The notes under the pieces are model-generated. The model was not told where the DNA came from, ran no database searches, and saw only the letters and a list, made by a program, of their open reading frames with translations. A stretch of 64,000 bases of DNA from Thiomicrorhabdus sp965603495 (GTDB lineage: Bacteria > Pseudomonadota > Gammaproteobacteria > Thiomicrospirales > Thiomicrospiraceae), in contig CBFDDF010000002.1 of assembly GCA_965603495.1 (NCBI GenBank), positions 62,001 to 126,000 on the forward strand, given 5' to 3'. Shown piece after piece: positions 50,728 to 59,091 of the stretch. The position numbers were made by a program, and so were the translations under genes. Within the stretch, counting starts at the first letter, position 1; each line of letters starts with the position of its first letter.

Positions 50728-51393
50728 ATGTCGAATAAACTGGAACTTATTAGCTTTAAACTTTGCCCATTTGTACAACGTGCAGTGATTGTTTTAAAGA
50801 AAAAAAACGTCGATTTTGATATCACTTATATTGACCTATCTAATCCGCCAGAATGGTTCAAAGCCATCTCACCTTTAGGTCAAGTGCCGGTTTTAAAAGT
50901 AGGTGATGAGGTGCTATTTGAATCCTCTGTGATTCAAGAGTATGTCGATGAAATTACGCCACCAAGCCTTCAGCCAGAAGACGCTTTAATTAAAGCTAAA
51001 AACCGTGCTTGGATTAGTTTTGGAAGTGATGTTTTGTTTGCCATGCATCCAATGGTTACTTCTAAAGACGAGTCCGTTGTTAATGAGAAGAAAGCGATTG
51101 TTTTACAGAAATTAGCGCAACTTGAAGCGGTGCATTCTGGGCAAACTTACTTCAATGGTGAAATCTTTAATATGATTGATGCGGCATATGCGCCGATGTT
51201 GATGCGCTTGAGTTTTATTAAACAGCATACCGGCATTGATTTATTAGAGAACACGCCAAAACTGGCTAAATGGTCTGAAAACTTGTTAGCGTTGGATTTC
51301 GTAAAAGCTTCTGTCGTACCTGAGTTATCTATGATGTATAAAGGCATGATGAAGCATATGGATGGCTTCTTAGCGACTAAACTGCTTGATTAG
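50728..51393 (+). CDS. Glutathione S-transferase family protein
   Basis: 221 residues. N-terminal thioredoxin-like domain with the possible catalytic Cys13 (KLCPFVQRA), ISPLGQVPVLKV and LFESSVIQEYVDE for glutathione binding; all-helical C-terminal domain. The CPFVQR start is shared by omega-type and SspA-like GSTs. Ends 6 bp before the next gene, with which it is probably co-transcribed. Substrate unknown. Confidence 0.9.
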   Translation: MSNKLELISFKLCPFVQRAVIVLKKKNVDFDITYIDLSNPPEWFKAISPLGQVPVLKVGDEVLFESSVIQEYVDEITPPSLQPEDALIKAKNRAWISFGSDVLFAMHPMVTSKDESVVNEKKAIVLQKLAQLEAVHSGQTYFNGEIFNMIDAAYAPMLMRLSFIKQHTGIDLLENTPKLAKWSENLLALDFVKASVVPELSMMYKGMMKHMDGFLATKLLD

Positions 51394-51399
51394 AATTTA

Positions 51400-52293
51400 A
51401 TGCATTCTCCAGAGCTGTTTGGCCGTTTATGTTTAAAACCCACCCCCTTGATTTTAGTGCTGGGCTTGGTTATGAGCCCCGTGGTAAAGTCAGATTCTTA
51501 TGCCCCTTCATCTCCTCTAATTTATGAGTCATTTGCTGAGTTAAGGTTATTAACACAAGCGGATTATCAGTGGATTGGACAACGAATTTATCAAAATGAA
51601 TGTGCTGGAAAACCTAAATATTTAACCTATTGGGGTAAAGGCGAAACTTTTCCATCTTTTGGTATAGGCCATTTTATTTGGCATCCTAAGCTTGCAGAAA
51701 GCGGTGCTGATCAAATGTTTACCGAGACTTTTCCAGCGATGGTTCAATTTGTCTCTAAAACTCAGAGACCACCTAATTGGTTAGAGGATTTATCTACACA
51801 AGCTGAATTTGTTGCACCTTGGTCTTCTAAAAAAGCATTTGACCAGGCCTGGTCAAATAATGAATTGCAACAACTTAGAAACTGGCTGTTAGCCACGCAA
51901 TCTCAACAAGCCCAGTTTATTGTTTTGGCCTTTCAAAATCGCTGGTTGAGTGAAACCCAATCACATACCTTGGATCAGCAAGCAATTATTCAGCAACGCT
52001 TAAATAAAATGATGAGTTTTAAAAAAGGCCTGTTTGCGGTCATTGATTATTTCAACTTCAAAGGCATTGGTCTTAATCAAAAAGAGCAGTATCAGGAAGA
52101 GTCCTGGGGATTGGCTTCAGTGTTGAGGGCAATGGATATTTCAGAAGAAAGTTCACAAAATGAATATTTAGAGCAATTTGTAATGGCGGCGAAAAAACGC
52201 CTACGGTTACGTGTTAAGTTAGCGCCGGCTGAACGAAATGAGGTTCGTTGGCTAAAGGGATGGGAAGTTCGCCTAGAGCAATACTTAAAATAG
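51400..52293 (+). CDS. Exported protein of unknown function, possibly lysozyme-like
   Basis: 297 residues. Signal segment about 15-31 (LILVLGLVMSPVVKSDS). The region IGQRIYQNECAGKPKYLTYWGKGETFPSFGIGHFIW has the Glu-then-GIGH layout of lysozyme-like folds, but no catalytic role can be shown. The remainder is helical and Gln-rich. The gene contains an exact palindrome copy in frame (51842-51853), giving Asp-Gln-Ala-Trp. Co-transcribed with a GST; ends at a strong bidirectional terminator. Confidence 0.65.
   Translation: MHSPELFGRLCLKPTPLILVLGLVMSPVVKSDSYAPSSPLIYESFAELRLLTQADYQWIGQRIYQNECAGKPKYLTYWGKGETFPSFGIGHFIWHPKLAESGADQMFTETFPAMVQFVSKTQRPPNWLEDLSTQAEFVAPWSSKKAFDQAWSNNELQQLRNWLLATQSQQAQFIVLAFQNRWLSETQSHTLDQQAIIQQRLNKMMSFKKGLFAVIDYFNFKGIGLNQKEQYQEESWGLASVLRAMDISEESSQNEYLEQFVMAAKKRLRLRVKLAPAERNEVRWLKGWEVRLEQYLK
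51838..51857. repeat. Dispersed palindrome, exact copy within a gene, extended to 20 bp
   Basis: TTTGACCAGGCCTGGTCAAA is a perfect 20-bp palindrome inside the coding region of the exported protein, the longest clean copy seen. Confidence 0.9.
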
Positions 52294-52332
52294 AAGCGGA
52301 AAACAGTAGTAGTTAAAATTAAGTATGCATAA

Positions 52333-52368
52333 AAAAAAGGCCATCAATTAGAATTGATGGCCTTTTTT
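52333..52368. terminator. Bidirectional terminator
   Basis: AAAAAAGGCCATCAAT pairs with ATTGATGGCCTTTTTT around a 4-base loop, with A and T runs, between the exported protein gene and the chemoreceptor gene. Confidence 0.93.
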
Positions 52369-52402
52369 ATTTAGCTACTGAAAGTAGGGAGGAAGTCTTG
52401 CG

Positions 52403-55042
52403 TTAAAAATCCGACCACTCATCACTGTTATGAGGTTCAGACGCTTTAGCGGCGGCTGGCGCAGGTTTCGCCACGCTAGTTTGAACTATGGTTACTTTGG
52501 CTGGTGCCGTAGCTTTACTAGCCTCTGGTGCCACAACTTTACTAGCCACTGGTGCCTGAGGACGATTCAATGCAGGACTAGTAGGCGAAGCTACCGCTGT
52601 CACTGAATGATTGGTTCTAAAGAATGCCATGTTTTTGCTTAATGCCGTTGCTTGCTGATTCATGTTGTCCGCTACGGAAGAAGTTCTTTCAACAAGTGCA
52701 GCATTCTCTTGGGTGGTTGCATCAATATCACTGATTGCAAGGTGAACTTGATGTACACCTTCCGCTTGCTCTGTAGAGGCTGTAGTGATGTGATGGATCA
52801 TTTGAGTCACTTGGTCAATCGATGTGGTGATTTCATTAATAACCGCGCCAGATTCACCCGCAAGTTGCGTTCCTTGATCAATTCTTTGAACACTAGAGTC
52901 AATCAGTTTCTTAATGTCTTTAGCAGCATCTGCTGATTTCTGTGCCAGGTTTCTAACTTCTCCGGCAACCACTGCGAATCCGCGACCATGCTCACCAGCA
53001 CGCGCTGCTTCGACTGCCGCGTTTAATGCCAATAGATTAGTTTGGAAGGCAATACCATCAATCAAACTGACAATACTTGCAATTTGATGACTCGAGGTTT
53101 GAATGCTGTCCATAGCCTCGATAGTACGCTTCATGACGCTACCCGCTTGCAACGCTTCAGTTTGTACTTTTTCAACGACTTGCGAAGCTAGCTTGGCATT
53201 TTCAGTGTTGTTTTGTACCGCTGAATTCATCTCTTCCATCGTGGCAGAGGTTTCCTCAATAGCGGCTGCCTGTTGCTGTACTTGAGCACTTAGGTGTATC
53301 GCATCTTTAGATAATCCAAGTGCTTCTGATTGAACAATATTCGCAGACTGTACCGCCTGGGAAACCGTGAATGCCAGCTTTTCAATGGATTGGTTAATAG
53401 CATTTTTCAGTTGTAATAAGTCGCCTTGATACTCATTCGAAATATTTTGCGTTAAATCACCTTCGCTTTGAGCGGTGACAACGTGCGTGATGTCGGTAAT
53501 GGCATTGTCTAAAGCAATCATCGATTCGTTGATACGCTGCTTAAGGGTGTTTAATTCACCTTGTGCTTCAATTTCCACACGCGTCTGGAAGACACCTCGT
53601 TGCATATCCATCATGACTTGGTTTATTTCAGTAATGACCTGGTTAGTTTCAGTCATGGCTTGTTGCGCATCGAGAATCATGGTTGCATAACGACCAGAGG
53701 CATTGTTGCTCTTAATCTCAATATCATAAACGCCATCCTTCATGGCTTTCATGACTTTAGCAAGTTCATTCATAACGCTGGCAATATTATCTGTGCTTTG
53801 GTTGATACCTGATTTTAGAAGCTCTAAATCACCTTGATAGTCGCCACTGATGCGTTGACTGAAGTCACCCTCAGAAATCGCTTTAACAGTACCGTTGGCT
53901 TCTTGTAAAGCTAAGCCAATTTGCGTTAATAACTCATTAATTGCTTTAGCGGTTTGACCCACTTCATCGTTTGAATTAACGTCCATACGCAGAGAGAAGT
54001 TACCGGTATTAAGAATATTGGCGGTGACTTTCTGTACATTTTGTAAAGGGGTAATGACCATTTTACTCATGACGATAACGATAATAATAATTAATAACAG
54101 AACGCCGCTGAGGATGCCGGCAAGAGAAATCCACGCAGTATTCATTGCCTGTTCTATAGGGTCATCGTGAACGGCTTGATCAAGAATGAATAAGTGGCGT
54201 CCCATGATTTTATTTTCTTCATCATGGGCAGGGATATCAATAAATACTTTACCGTTGTGAAGATAGATTTTATTTTGGTCACCATCAATCGGTTGAAATC
54301 CAGGTTTAGCAAAATCGATGACTTCTTTTTTAAACCATCTATTATTTGCTAACAAGTAATTTTTATCAAAGGCTATGTTGCCCTCGATAATCGGCATGCT
54401 GCCATATTTATCGGCAACATAACGTTTATCAATCAATAAAATCCATTCACCATTCTCTTGTTTGGTAAAGTTTTTGCGAACTGAAGCAAGTCCTTGAATC
54501 ATGGTGATCATTCCCATGAATTCGCCATTATTCATCACGGGTGAAATACCAATAACGGATACGCCTCGAGCACCCAAAGCCAGTGAACCAGAAGCCTGCT
54601 TGTCTTTTATAGCCTGCTTAATCATCGGGTTGTTTGATAAATCTTGTCCATAACTGTCTAAATCCCAAGATTTAACGAGGGCACGGCCATCTGCAGTAAT
54701 TAATTGGGTGGCTATGTTTTTATAATTGGTTTGATTGCGGTAGCTGTCCTTAATGCCTGCAAAAATAGGTAAAAGCGTTTCTCGTTCTTCAACCTCTAAG
54801 GCGGATGAAACCTCCTTTTGCATAGAAATTGCAGTAGAGCCAATAATACTACCTTGTATTTTCAAATCGATTTGCGACTCAATATAAGTGGTCAAATCTT
54901 TAATCATTTTACTCTCTATCTTACCTTTTACTGGTGCAACAGAAGTTTGATAGATGATGCCTCCGACAATGATCGAAACAATTAAACCAATCAGTGTGGT
55001 AATGGACACCACTTTGGCTCTTAGTGATAAATTGGCTAGCAT
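52403..55042 (-). CDS. Methyl-accepting chemotaxis protein
   Basis: 879 residues from the ATG encoding MLANLSLRAK (AGAGGA upstream); a longer reading adds 8 residues. First helix about 10-30, periplasmic dCache-like sensor (about 32-295), second helix about 305-327, a HAMP segment and a repeat of HAMP-like units (about 330-560), then the methyl-accepting signalling domain with the hairpin tip IVSLIDGIAFQTNLLALNAAVEA. A Pro/Ala/Val-rich linker ends in EWSDF, a CheR/CheB docking-like x-W-x-x-F pentapeptide. Ligand unknown. Monocistronic. Confidence 0.95.
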   Translation of the reverse strand: MLANLSLRAKVVSITTLIGLIVSIIVGGIIYQTSVAPVKGKIESKMIKDLTTYIESQIDLKIQGSIIGSTAISMQKEVSSALEVEERETLLPIFAGIKDSYRNQTNYKNIATQLITADGRALVKSWDLDSYGQDLSNNPMIKQAIKDKQASGSLALGARGVSVIGISPVMNNGEFMGMITMIQGLASVRKNFTKQENGEWILLIDKRYVADKYGSMPIIEGNIAFDKNYLLANNRWFKKEVIDFAKPGFQPIDGDQNKIYLHNGKVFIDIPAHDEENKIMGRHLFILDQAVHDDPIEQAMNTAWISLAGILSGVLLLIIIIVIVMSKMVITPLQNVQKVTANILNTGNFSLRMDVNSNDEVGQTAKAINELLTQIGLALQEANGTVKAISEGDFSQRISGDYQGDLELLKSGINQSTDNIASVMNELAKVMKAMKDGVYDIEIKSNNASGRYATMILDAQQAMTETNQVITEINQVMMDMQRGVFQTRVEIEAQGELNTLKQRINESMIALDNAITDITHVVTAQSEGDLTQNISNEYQGDLLQLKNAINQSIEKLAFTVSQAVQSANIVQSEALGLSKDAIHLSAQVQQQAAAIEETSATMEEMNSAVQNNTENAKLASQVVEKVQTEALQAGSVMKRTIEAMDSIQTSSHQIASIVSLIDGIAFQTNLLALNAAVEAARAGEHGRGFAVVAGEVRNLAQKSADAAKDIKKLIDSSVQRIDQGTQLAGESGAVINEITTSIDQVTQMIHHITTASTEQAEGVHQVHLAISDIDATTQENAALVERTSSVADNMNQQATALSKNMAFFRTNHSVTAVASPTSPALNRPQAPVASKVVAPEASKATAPAKVTIVQTSVAKPAPAAAKASEPHNSDEWSDF

Positions 55043-55327
55043 TGGATATTCCTCTTTGAATTGCAAACAAACTACGTATAGAGCGTTTTTATGAACTTCT
55101 CTTTTACCCGTTATAGTATACTTTGTGGTTAATATTGGTAATAAGTATTACTAATGGCATGTGCCGATATTTCCTTATAGTAGTTGATTCTTATACTAAG
55201 TTAAAGGAAATTAAGCCTAGGTCTGCCCAGCTATGTTTAAAAAAGCAGGTGTTAGCAGACGGCTAATAATGCTTTTAGACTAAGCATTACTTATGCCAGT
55301 CATGAAAAAAGGACGATAAATCATAAG

Positions 55328-56215
55328 ATGATAAAAACCCTATTGTTAACGAGTCGTCCTCCGTTTTTACTGTTGAGTTTTTCGGTTGTTCTATTAGGTT
55401 CGGCTATCGCGCTCTATGAGGGAGCAGGCTGGTCAATGTCGCTCTTTATTTTGATTACTTTGGGTGCCGTGTTATCACATGCTGCTGTAAATATGTTGAA
55501 TGAGTATCAGGACTTTCATTCAGGGTTAGACAGAGTGACTTTACGAACGCCTTTTAGCGGCGGCAGTGGTGCTTTGCCGAATAACCCGCAAGCGGCGCCT
55601 TTAGTATTCAAAACACTGATTGGCATTTTGGGGTTGTTAGTGCTGTTAGGAGGGTATTTTATCTTTCTAAAAGGCTGGGCGCTTTTGCCTCTAGGGTTAG
55701 TTGGGCTGTTGGTGATATTAACCTACACTTCAAAAATTACGAATTTGCCTTGGGTTTGTCTGATTGCGCCGGGATTGGCATTTGGACCTTTGATGGTGCT
55801 GGGTACTTATTTCGTTTGGACGGGCGCTTTCTCAGCTTTGGCGCTAGCACTTTCTTTGGTGCCATTTTTTTTAGTGAATAATTTATTACTTTTAAATCAA
55901 GTGCCCGATCTGCAAGCTGACAGAACGGTGGGGCGCTTTAATATTCTTATGAAAGTCGGACTTAAGCGTGGGTTGTTGATTTTTGTGAGTTTTGTACTCT
56001 TAGCATTCATCTCGTTATTTGTCACAAGCATAATTTTCAAGCTTCCAGAATTAGTCTGGCTGGGCTTATTAGGAATTTTACTTGGGCTACCTATGACTAA
56101 AATCGTTTTGCAATCAGGTGAAAATGTCGATAAATTAATGCCCGCTTTAGGGATGAATGTCATAATAAATCTTTTAACGCCTATGCTGATTGCCGCAGGG
56201 CTATTTTGGGGTTAA
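55328..56215 (+). CDS. UbiA-family prenyltransferase
   Basis: 295 residues with about eight hydrophobic helices. The two Asp-rich Mg-prenyl-diphosphate sites are NEYQDFHSGLD and NQVPDLQADRTVGR, the MenA-like form. It would attach a prenyl chain to an aromatic or quinone precursor in the membrane. No menaquinone genes are near, so the acceptor is unclear; it may be MenA or a relative. Confidence 0.88.
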   Translation: MIKTLLLTSRPPFLLLSFSVVLLGSAIALYEGAGWSMSLFILITLGAVLSHAAVNMLNEYQDFHSGLDRVTLRTPFSGGSGALPNNPQAAPLVFKTLIGILGLLVLLGGYFIFLKGWALLPLGLVGLLVILTYTSKITNLPWVCLIAPGLAFGPLMVLGTYFVWTGAFSALALALSLVPFFLVNNLLLLNQVPDLQADRTVGRFNILMKVGLKRGLLIFVSFVLLAFISLFVTSIIFKLPELVWLGLLGILLGLPMTKIVLQSGENVDKLMPALGMNVIINLLTPMLIAAGLFWG

Positions 56216-56293
56216 TCTTCTTACTTAAATGAAGCAATTACCCCAAATTCTGGATATTGATAGAAATATCCATTGAATTCGAAAAGGACTCTT

Positions 56294-57184
56294 ATGCAAT
56301 TTAAAACCCTAATGGATTTTGTTGGTAATACACCATTGGTGCTACTGCAACGCCTGGTTAATCCGGCGACGAATAGTGTGGTGCTGGTCAAGTTGGAAGG
56401 TAATAATCCTGCGGGCTCTGTTAAAGATAGACCCGCTTTGTATATGATTCAGCAAGCAGAGTTACGCGGAGATATTAAGCCAGGTGATACCTTGATTGAA
56501 GCGACCAGTGGCAATACAGGCATTGCTTTAGCAATGGCTGCTTCTATGATGGGCTATAAAATGAAGCTGGTGATGCCAAATAATATGAGTATGGAACGTA
56601 AAGCATCTATGGCGGCCTATGGAGCCGAACTCATTGAAGTCAGTAAAGAACAGGGCATGGAAGGCGCTCGTGACTTGGCAGATAGAATGAAGGCTGAGGG
56701 CGAAGGGTTTGTGCTAGATCAGTTTGCTAATCCGGATAATCCGCTCTCGCACTATTATTCAACCGGGCCAGAAATTTGGCGGGATACTGAAGGCACGGTT
56801 ACCCACTTTGTAAGTGCTATGGGGACGACCGGTACTATTATGGGTACCTCCATGTTTTTGAAAGAACAGAATTCACAAATTCAAATTGTCGGTGTGCAGC
56901 CCGAAGAGGGCGCAGCGATTCCTGGGATTCGACGTTGGCCGGCAGAATATATGCCTAAAATTTATGAATCCACTCGGGTTGATCGTACTATTGATATGAA
57001 TCAATCACGTGCCGAAGAGACAATGCGTCAATTAGCCAAAGTCGAAGGTATTTTTGGTGGCGTTTCCTCAGGTGGTGCTGTTGCGGCCGCTTTGCAAGTA
57101 GCCAATGAAGTCGAAAATGCAGTGGTTGTGACCATTATTTGTGATCGAGGAGATCGTTATCTTTCAACAGGGGTTTACGGGTAA
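56294..57184 (+). CDS. cysM: Cysteine synthase B
   Basis: 296 residues from the ATG at 56294 (AAAAGGAC upstream); an in-frame ATG 21 bp earlier is less likely. PLP enzyme with the Lys site KLEGNNPAGSVKDRPA, phosphate loop TSGNTGIALA and GVSSGGAV near the end. PAGSVKDRPA and the replaced loop typical of CysM rather than CysK are visible. It makes cysteine from O-acetylserine and sulfide or thiosulfate, fitting a sulfur-using lifestyle. The next gene starts 6 bp after. Confidence 0.94.
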   Translation: MQFKTLMDFVGNTPLVLLQRLVNPATNSVVLVKLEGNNPAGSVKDRPALYMIQQAELRGDIKPGDTLIEATSGNTGIALAMAASMMGYKMKLVMPNNMSMERKASMAAYGAELIEVSKEQGMEGARDLADRMKAEGEGFVLDQFANPDNPLSHYYSTGPEIWRDTEGTVTHFVSAMGTTGTIMGTSMFLKEQNSQIQIVGVQPEEGAAIPGIRRWPAEYMPKIYESTRVDRTIDMNQSRAEETMRQLAKVEGIFGGVSSGGAVAAALQVANEVENAVVVTIICDRGDRYLSTGVYG

Positions 57185-57189
57185 TTAGC

Positions 57190-57687
57190 ATGGCAAGAGA
57201 GATTGAAAGAAAGTTTTTAGTGAAGAATGATGATTGGAAAGGCTTAGCCTTTAAGCAAACACATTTCGCACAGGGATATTTGAATGATATTTCAGAAGAC
57301 AGTGCGAAGAGTTCTGTGCGTGTGCGTATTGAAGGCGAAAAAGCCAACATGAACATCAAGAGCCTGGAAATCGGGTTAAGTAGAGATGAGTATGAGTACG
57401 AAATTCCGTTAGAAGACGGTCATAAAATCTTGCAAACTCTGGCTGCGGGGCCTGTGATTGAAAAAATTCGTTACCTGGTGAAAGTCGGACAGCATACCTG
57501 GGAGATTGATGAATTTCTCGGTGCTAACCTTGGGTTAGTGGTTGCTGAGGTCGAAATGGACTCAGAAGATGAAAAAATTGAAATACCAAGTTGGTCTGGT
57601 AAGGAAGTGACTAATATATCGCGATATTATAATGTTAGCCTGAGTAAGGTTCCCTTTAGTTTATGGAGTGTAGATGAAAAAGTTTAA
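57190..57687 (+). CDS. CYTH-domain protein
   Basis: 165 residues beginning MAREIERKFLV, the EXEXK signature of CYTH triphosphatases, with VRVRIEGEKANMNIK and WEIDEFLGANLGLVVAEVEM as the tunnel strands. The activity is probably inorganic triphosphate hydrolysis (YgiF/NeuTTM-like). Its end overlaps the next gene by 14 bp, so it is translationally coupled to tolC-like and probably transcribed with cysM. Confidence 0.92.
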   Translation: MAREIERKFLVKNDDWKGLAFKQTHFAQGYLNDISEDSAKSSVRVRIEGEKANMNIKSLEIGLSRDEYEYEIPLEDGHKILQTLAAGPVIEKIRYLVKVGQHTWEIDEFLGANLGLVVAEVEMDSEDEKIEIPSWSGKEVTNISRYYNVSLSKVPFSLWSVDEKV

Positions 57688-59038
57688 TGGTTCTTTGTCC
57701 CGTTTAGGGCTTGTGGTTTCAAGCAGTGTTTTATGTTTGGCGAGTGTTAATAGCGTACAGGCTTCTGCAACAGCAGGGTTGATGGATGTTTATCAAATGG
57801 CTTCACTGCATGACGCTAAATTATCACAAGCACGTGCGCAGTACCAAGCAGATCTGCAGGGTTTAAAAACGGCTAAATCGTATTTATTGCCACAAATTCA
57901 GGCCGATGGTAGTTATTTTGTGAACGATAGCAGTAATGATTACAGCGATGTGACTTCTCGCGATTTGTCCTTAACCTTGAACCAATCACTTTATCAGCAT
58001 GAAACTTTGGCTGGTTATGAGCAAGTTAAACAGAGCTTGGAAACCTCCAAATATGTTGTGCAATCTGCTGAACAAGACCTAATCCTACGAGTCACAGAAG
58101 CGTACTTTAATGTTCTATTAGCGCAGCAAGATCTACAGCTTTTTAAAGCGAAGGAAAAAGCTGATAAAACACAGTTGGAACGTGCTAAAGCTTCTTCAGA
58201 AGTTGGTCTGGCCAGTCGTGTTGATGTATTGCAAGCTAAGTCGAGTTATGATTTATCAAAATCGGATCGTATTACGGGCGAGAATAGTCTAGACATCAGT
58301 CTAGAGGAACTATCGAAGTTTACAGGTAAGTCGATTACAAGTTTGAAAGGTCTATCGATGCAGGTTGCTTTACCAAAAGCAGACCGTAATACGCTTGAGT
58401 TGGAAGCCAGAGTAGAGGCACAAAACTTAGCGGTAAAACAAGCGGCTTCTCAAGTGCTTACTGCAGAACAAGAAATCGAAGTTAAAAAGGGCGGTTATTG
58501 GCCTACCGTTAATTTCCAGGCGAAATATACGGATTCAGCTTATTCTGACTTTAGCACCGCGACTACTTTTAATAGAGATGCCCAAAAGACCTCTGTTGGG
58601 GTTACGGTCTCAATGCCATTGTATTCTGGCGGAGGCACCGATTCACAAGTGAGTGCGGCGCGTTATCAAGTAACCGCTGCCAAACAAGCCTTGAGAGATA
58701 GCCAAGAGCAAGCTCGTCTAAATGTCAGAATTCAAGCACGTACGCTTGAAGCGGGTGAATCTTTAATCTCAGCGCTACGTGAAGCCGTTAAGTCTAATGA
58801 TGCCTTCCTAGAGGCGGCACAAGAAGGCTATCAAGTGGGTTTAAAAAGTTTGCTTGAAGTTCTTACTGCACGCTCTAATCAATATGCAGCGCGTAAAAAC
58901 TTAGTCGCAGCAATTCACAATCAAGTGCTGAATAATCTACGTTTAGAATCAAGCTTAGGTGATTTAACAACCGATGATTTAATGGTGTTCGATAAATTAT
59001 TGCAAGAGCCGGTTATCGTGGCAAAGCCAAAAGCTTAG
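57674..59038 (+). CDS. TolC-family outer-membrane efflux protein
   Basis: 454 residues; signal peptide ends in SVQASATA. Repeated helical hairpins with periodic heptads (AEQDLILRVTEAYFNVLLAQQDLQLF, about 130-155 and a duplicate near 345-375) and VGLKSLLEVLTARSNQY match the TolC duplicate. It would form a trimeric channel for type I secretion or RND efflux. No pump genes are near, so it may serve several pumps. Start overlaps the CYTH stop by 14 bp. Confidence 0.93.
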   Translation: MKKFNGSLSRLGLVVSSSVLCLASVNSVQASATAGLMDVYQMASLHDAKLSQARAQYQADLQGLKTAKSYLLPQIQADGSYFVNDSSNDYSDVTSRDLSLTLNQSLYQHETLAGYEQVKQSLETSKYVVQSAEQDLILRVTEAYFNVLLAQQDLQLFKAKEKADKTQLERAKASSEVGLASRVDVLQAKSSYDLSKSDRITGENSLDISLEELSKFTGKSITSLKGLSMQVALPKADRNTLELEARVEAQNLAVKQAASQVLTAEQEIEVKKGGYWPTVNFQAKYTDSAYSDFSTATTFNRDAQKTSVGVTVSMPLYSGGGTDSQVSAARYQVTAAKQALRDSQEQARLNVRIQARTLEAGESLISALREAVKSNDAFLEAAQEGYQVGLKSLLEVLTARSNQYAARKNLVAAIHNQVLNNLRLESSLGDLTTDDLMVFDKLLQEPVIVAKPKA

Positions 59039-59091
59039 TTTAATGACTCAACCTATCAAAAGCATCGCATGTGGTTTTTAAGGAGTTTGAT

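Noticed and set aside
52652..53812. Several plus-strand open frames opposite the chemoreceptor gene
   Set aside because: Low-complexity, Cys/Ile-rich products typical of the antisense of a helical signalling domain; no start signals.
57135..57359. Minus-strand open frame across the cysM/CYTH junction
   Set aside because: Overlaps two well-supported genes and shows no conserved features.
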